Source: an uncultured Oscillospiraceae bacterium
Lineage (GTDB): Bacteria; Bacillota; Clostridia; Oscillospirales; Ruminococcaceae
Reading direction: 5' to 3'
NCBI GenBank assembly: GCA_934456315.1
Contig: CAKSHG010000001.1
Location: 1 to 43,287, forward strand
Length of the DNA: 43,287 nucleotides
Made by a program: the position numbers and the translations under genes. The notes beneath the pieces are model-generated. The model made no database searches, was not told the origin of the DNA, and saw only the letters and a program-made list of their open reading frames with translations. The first letter of the stretch is position 1. Every line of letters begins with the position of its first letter. This document shows, in pieces, positions 41,601-43,287 of the stretch.

Positions 41601-41714
41601 CAGCATCAGCTGGATCTTCTGAAGTACCTCGTTCATGCCTTCCTTGTCGCCGGCGGTGTGCCGTTCAAAGAAGTCGCCGAGAAGCTGTTCGACCTGCTCG
41701 TTGTTTTCGCTCAT
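38649..41714 (-). CDS. GHKL (Hsp90-like) ATPase domain protein
   Basis: A 1021-residue protein. After about 70 residues a GHKL/Hsp90-type ATP-binding fold appears: an N-box with Glu79 and Asn83 (IRELLQNVFG), a G1-like box NETGF (111-115, where the usual Asp is Asn) and a G2-like box GRFGLGAKSVF (137-147). The remaining 800 residues match nothing I recognise; a CPCCG knuckle near residue 900 may hold metal. The ATP domain looks closest to sacsin/Hsp90-like proteins of large multidomain systems, not to histidine kinases or MutL. It starts 77 bases after the stop of the helicase-like gene upstream, so both are probably one transcript. Codon use resembles the core genome. Confidence 0.75.
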   Translation of the reverse strand: MSENNEQVEQLLGDFFERHTAGDKEGMNEVLQKIQLMLYSGETDSTPFKDYFNNMYTGRSAINVSGMVSDYPRESIIRELLQNVFGCDYDESDIKVMIEFLDEGQVKLTYNETGFTLEQVFYYLSVGRSEEGKDREGRFGLGAKSVFANVDWFKMRSNNYQLRVVNDGGTLKVRELELTAEQFKHTEVVFALDEADQKKLHDDLVNMTSVKGDYINMIDLCFAFLKKKHLKAADEQECPQRTFNIAVINFGKPEVVYKIQNYQRDANDLPKIRFSENGKSVADFIHMEENGFVYLIPFAISGAKREAAKVLMSKYNYFSTFELTGLVKASRQDFLKEQLSAFFVSVPNRYITNNRSGIRHDCIEEVSTEIEEDILDIVDQYRRLFVLQLTKRPDNPERYMLRPSQYVFEFFYNYINTSGLVRGLREKFADSISIKFPETEEPVSFTDLRARGYFNERNDIDIEDHDNGNAGQALIADLDQMDEWFGKDEDHVFAAKYTWYRQETNERGSEYAYAFQQDGVKYLMTSDKNHKIKDYNLSDGFMNIISLKLNTCIVNGAVADENALAEAFRIIDEMFGDSYRIDMKYFQFVITSGGSEIHFEISKIQIGNLKVAMDVIQKHEMRFENHQIYNQVITLLVNSFTNGKDTLTFLREIKSQGGEVTLALDINKRYRFSAYGKQFMIPPNITNTDLLEIIGDVYVLIGSGMFNNRVFDFPYSAGRYEYDPEDITAAIPSLESADFIRESLGKVFTCDLGLDKIALLDDNSKIIAIIDPVDGISPEQRAKTAKYIVLREGLSKPQFAKYIEFALTGKLGSALAAVYSSTEEPNQVLADQIPYYFKPVPTIQRKEFEFLRGEVKRISGIKDPRLYKNYFARDINAKLYGYGSTCPCCGYESKMINSFMLKNFSIGLLNDEGKEQKFRFSLYLCANDSYAAGGWIIDDVSIGGMSPFLWLEELSQIDYIPPEFLYCRIKYRPQVTYDICETVDENAAAETTGTVYDGAPEILDFVLSPMMAAKWFEDNQK

Positions 41715-41791
41715 AATTACGCCCCGTTTCTCCGCACTTCAAATCAACTGCGCCCGGCCCCGTGCGGGGAGGTCCGGTCATGCAGAAAAAA

Positions 41792-43287
41792 TCACATTCC
41801 GTCGTTGTATATCCGGATAAAGTCCCTGAAGGAGCGGACGCTGTCCTGCTCGCGCACTCTGTACTTCCAGATGTTGTAGAGCACCGGGTACTGAATGCAG
41901 TCGTTGAGGGACTGGATATCGTTCTTCACCATGAGGTGGTAATTGCTGCCGCTGTGCAGCTCGTTTATGCGCTGCTTTGCCTGCTCCAGTCCGGCGATGG
42001 CTTCCTCGCCGAAGGGCTGCGCCGACGGGTCGGCGTCAAGGCTCTGCGATATCTTCTCCACAATGTCCGCGGGAACGGCTGAAAGCACTCCGTCGCTCAC
42101 CTGGCACAGTCCGGAGAGCTTGTCTGCCGCCGCCGCGATATCCTCGGGAGCGGCGTTCTTGTCTGCGCCGTAGAACTTGCATACCTTTGCAAGCAGCTTC
42201 CCGGCGAATTCCGCGAGGTGGCGCGCATTGGAGAGGTTCCCGGCGCCGACCAGCTCGTAGTCCGACTTTACTTTCTTGATGAGGTCGTAGCAGCTGTCGA
42301 CTTCGCTCGCGTAGCTTTCCGCGTAGCGGAGGTCGGCTATCATATCGGATATCAGTTCTTCCTTTCCGGGGATATCCAGCAGGATATTGCGCGCCGGAAT
42401 GTCGCCGCAGAATGCGTTCGGGAGCTTTGCGAAAAGCACCTTTGCGAGCATGCGGCTGTCGAAGATGCCGTTGGTGTCGCGGAAGAAAATGAACCTGCGT
42501 TCAGCCTCGTGCGCCGTCCCGTGGCGGGTGACGCGGCGCTCGAGCAGAACTGCGGAATCCGGCAGCTCGTAGCTGAAAACGTGTGTGATGCGGTCCAGCC
42601 CGTCGCCGACTGCGCCTATGTCGTCCATAGCCAGTACGAACTTCGGGTAGGTCGTGCTGTCGTCGACCTGGAGCTTGCGGAGTATGTCCCTGTTGCTGAA
42701 AAGCTCGCTGCGGGCGGTCCTGACGCGGCTCTCGGAGTACATCGCGGAGAGCACCTTGCGGAGGTAATCCACGGTGTTTTTGTCGCAGCAGTATATCATC
42801 GCGCGGCTGTTTTCGTCCTCGACGAGTTTGTCGGTGAGGTCCAGGAAGCAGTTGAGCTTCCTGTCGACGGCGCGCAGCTCCGCGACATCGGACGGGGTGT
42901 ACGAGGATTTCTGGTACAGACCCTTCATGTCCTCAATGTCGTAGTCCTCGAAGATGTTGCCCCCGAACTTGTAGGAGGGCAGACCGGTGCGGATATCCGA
43001 GCGGCGGCGCAGCCCTGCGATGAACGCTTCGTCGAAGCTGTAGGATTCCATATCCACGTTCAGCGCGCCGGCGCAGATGTGTTTGTCGCCCGCGAGCAGG
43101 ACGGGGTCGTCGTAGTTCAGCGGGACGTTGCCCGGCGTGAGGTCAAGGTCGTCCGCTGCGCCGCTGTCGTCGGCGAGAACGGACTTCACGAATCCGGACA
43201 GCGCAGTGCGTTCCTCGTCGTTCTGCGCGGGGAACTGCGTGAACATCAGCAGGCGCTCGGACTTCCACGGGAACAGCTCCCGGAGCT
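41792..43287 (-). CDS. C-terminal part of a helicase-like protein (start outside window)
   Basis: The frame is open to the window edge, so the protein is 5'-truncated; 497 residues are visible. The stretch ERLLMFTQF, then RAMIYCCDKNTVDYLRKVLSAMY, resembles the start of the second helicase domain. FVLAMDDIGAVGDGLDRITHVFSYELPDSAVLLERRVTRHG resembles motifs V and VI of superfamily 2 (SNF2/RapA-like), with ERRVTRHG in place of the usual QRIGRxxR. The last 250 residues are helical. Walker motifs would lie upstream and cannot be checked. It precedes and probably cooperates with the GHKL ATPase. Confidence 0.62.
   Translation of the reverse strand, partial: LRELFPWKSERLLMFTQFPAQNDEERTALSGFVKSVLADDSGAADDLDLTPGNVPLNYDDPVLLAGDKHICAGALNVDMESYSFDEAFIAGLRRRSDIRTGLPSYKFGGNIFEDYDIEDMKGLYQKSSYTPSDVAELRAVDRKLNCFLDLTDKLVEDENSRAMIYCCDKNTVDYLRKVLSAMYSESRVRTARSELFSNRDILRKLQVDDSTTYPKFVLAMDDIGAVGDGLDRITHVFSYELPDSAVLLERRVTRHGTAHEAERRFIFFRDTNGIFDSRMLAKVLFAKLPNAFCGDIPARNILLDIPGKEELISDMIADLRYAESYASEVDSCYDLIKKVKSDYELVGAGNLSNARHLAEFAGKLLAKVCKFYGADKNAAPEDIAAAADKLSGLCQVSDGVLSAVPADIVEKISQSLDADPSAQPFGEEAIAGLEQAKQRINELHSGSNYHLMVKNDIQSLNDCIQYPVLYNIWKYRVREQDSVRSFRDFIRIYNDGM

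Overview
The window looks like the chromosome of a cellulosome-type gut or rumen Firmicute, close to Ruminococcus (Oscillospiraceae). The evidence is a C-terminal type I dockerin on a secreted protein (24518-26680), a GTP-type PEP carboxykinase, Ser/Thr-rich secreted proteins, strong AAGGAGG ribosome sites, and sigma-A promoters that nearly all have 17-bp spacers. These are inferences from reading translations by eye; no database search was run.

Layout. 1-8511 is core sequence: a secreted fibronectin-III protein facing an ECF sigma factor with a very large putative anti-sigma protein, a class A penicillin-binding protein, and the rplM-rpsI operon. 8512-23389 is an integrated mobilizable element of about 14.9 kb. 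It is bounded by a 16-bp direct repeat (the 3' end of rpsI and a copy at 23374), with 11-bp-spaced CTAAC repeats inside both ends. Its backbone is a tyrosine recombinase, a TOPRIM/DUF3991 protein, a MobV-type relaxase, a structured non-coding oriT/iteron-like region, a RepA-like ATPase, a small HTH protein and a divergent XRE repressor. No conjugation pore genes are present, so it would need a helper. Its cargo is a RES-domain protein, a Dam-type methyltransferase overlapping a PD-(D/E)XK nuclease, a lipoprotein, two P-loop ATPases and unknown proteins. Just outside its right end lie the displaced rpsI terminator and a second copy of a 96-residue protein that also occurs inside the element.

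24000-38540 is core again: a four-Cys small protein, the dockerin protein, smpB, an SGNH-hydrolase lipoprotein, folA-yjbR, a polyprenol-type glycosyltransferase, a DUF305 protein, tRNA-Gln(CTG), pckG, purD with a small membrane protein, and an agmatine-to-putrescine operon (aguB, aguA, P-loop kinase). 38649-43287 (minus) holds a 1021-residue GHKL/Hsp90-like ATPase downstream of the C-terminal part of a helicase-like protein that runs off the window.

The less expected signals are a palindromic repeat of about 101 bp after both smpB and pckG, whose stem shows compensatory changes between copies; the precise att/arm architecture of the rpsI element; tandem near-identical promoters in front of the anti-sigma gene; and the GHKL-ATPase/helicase pair. 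No CRISPR array, rRNA or insertion-sequence transposase was seen.
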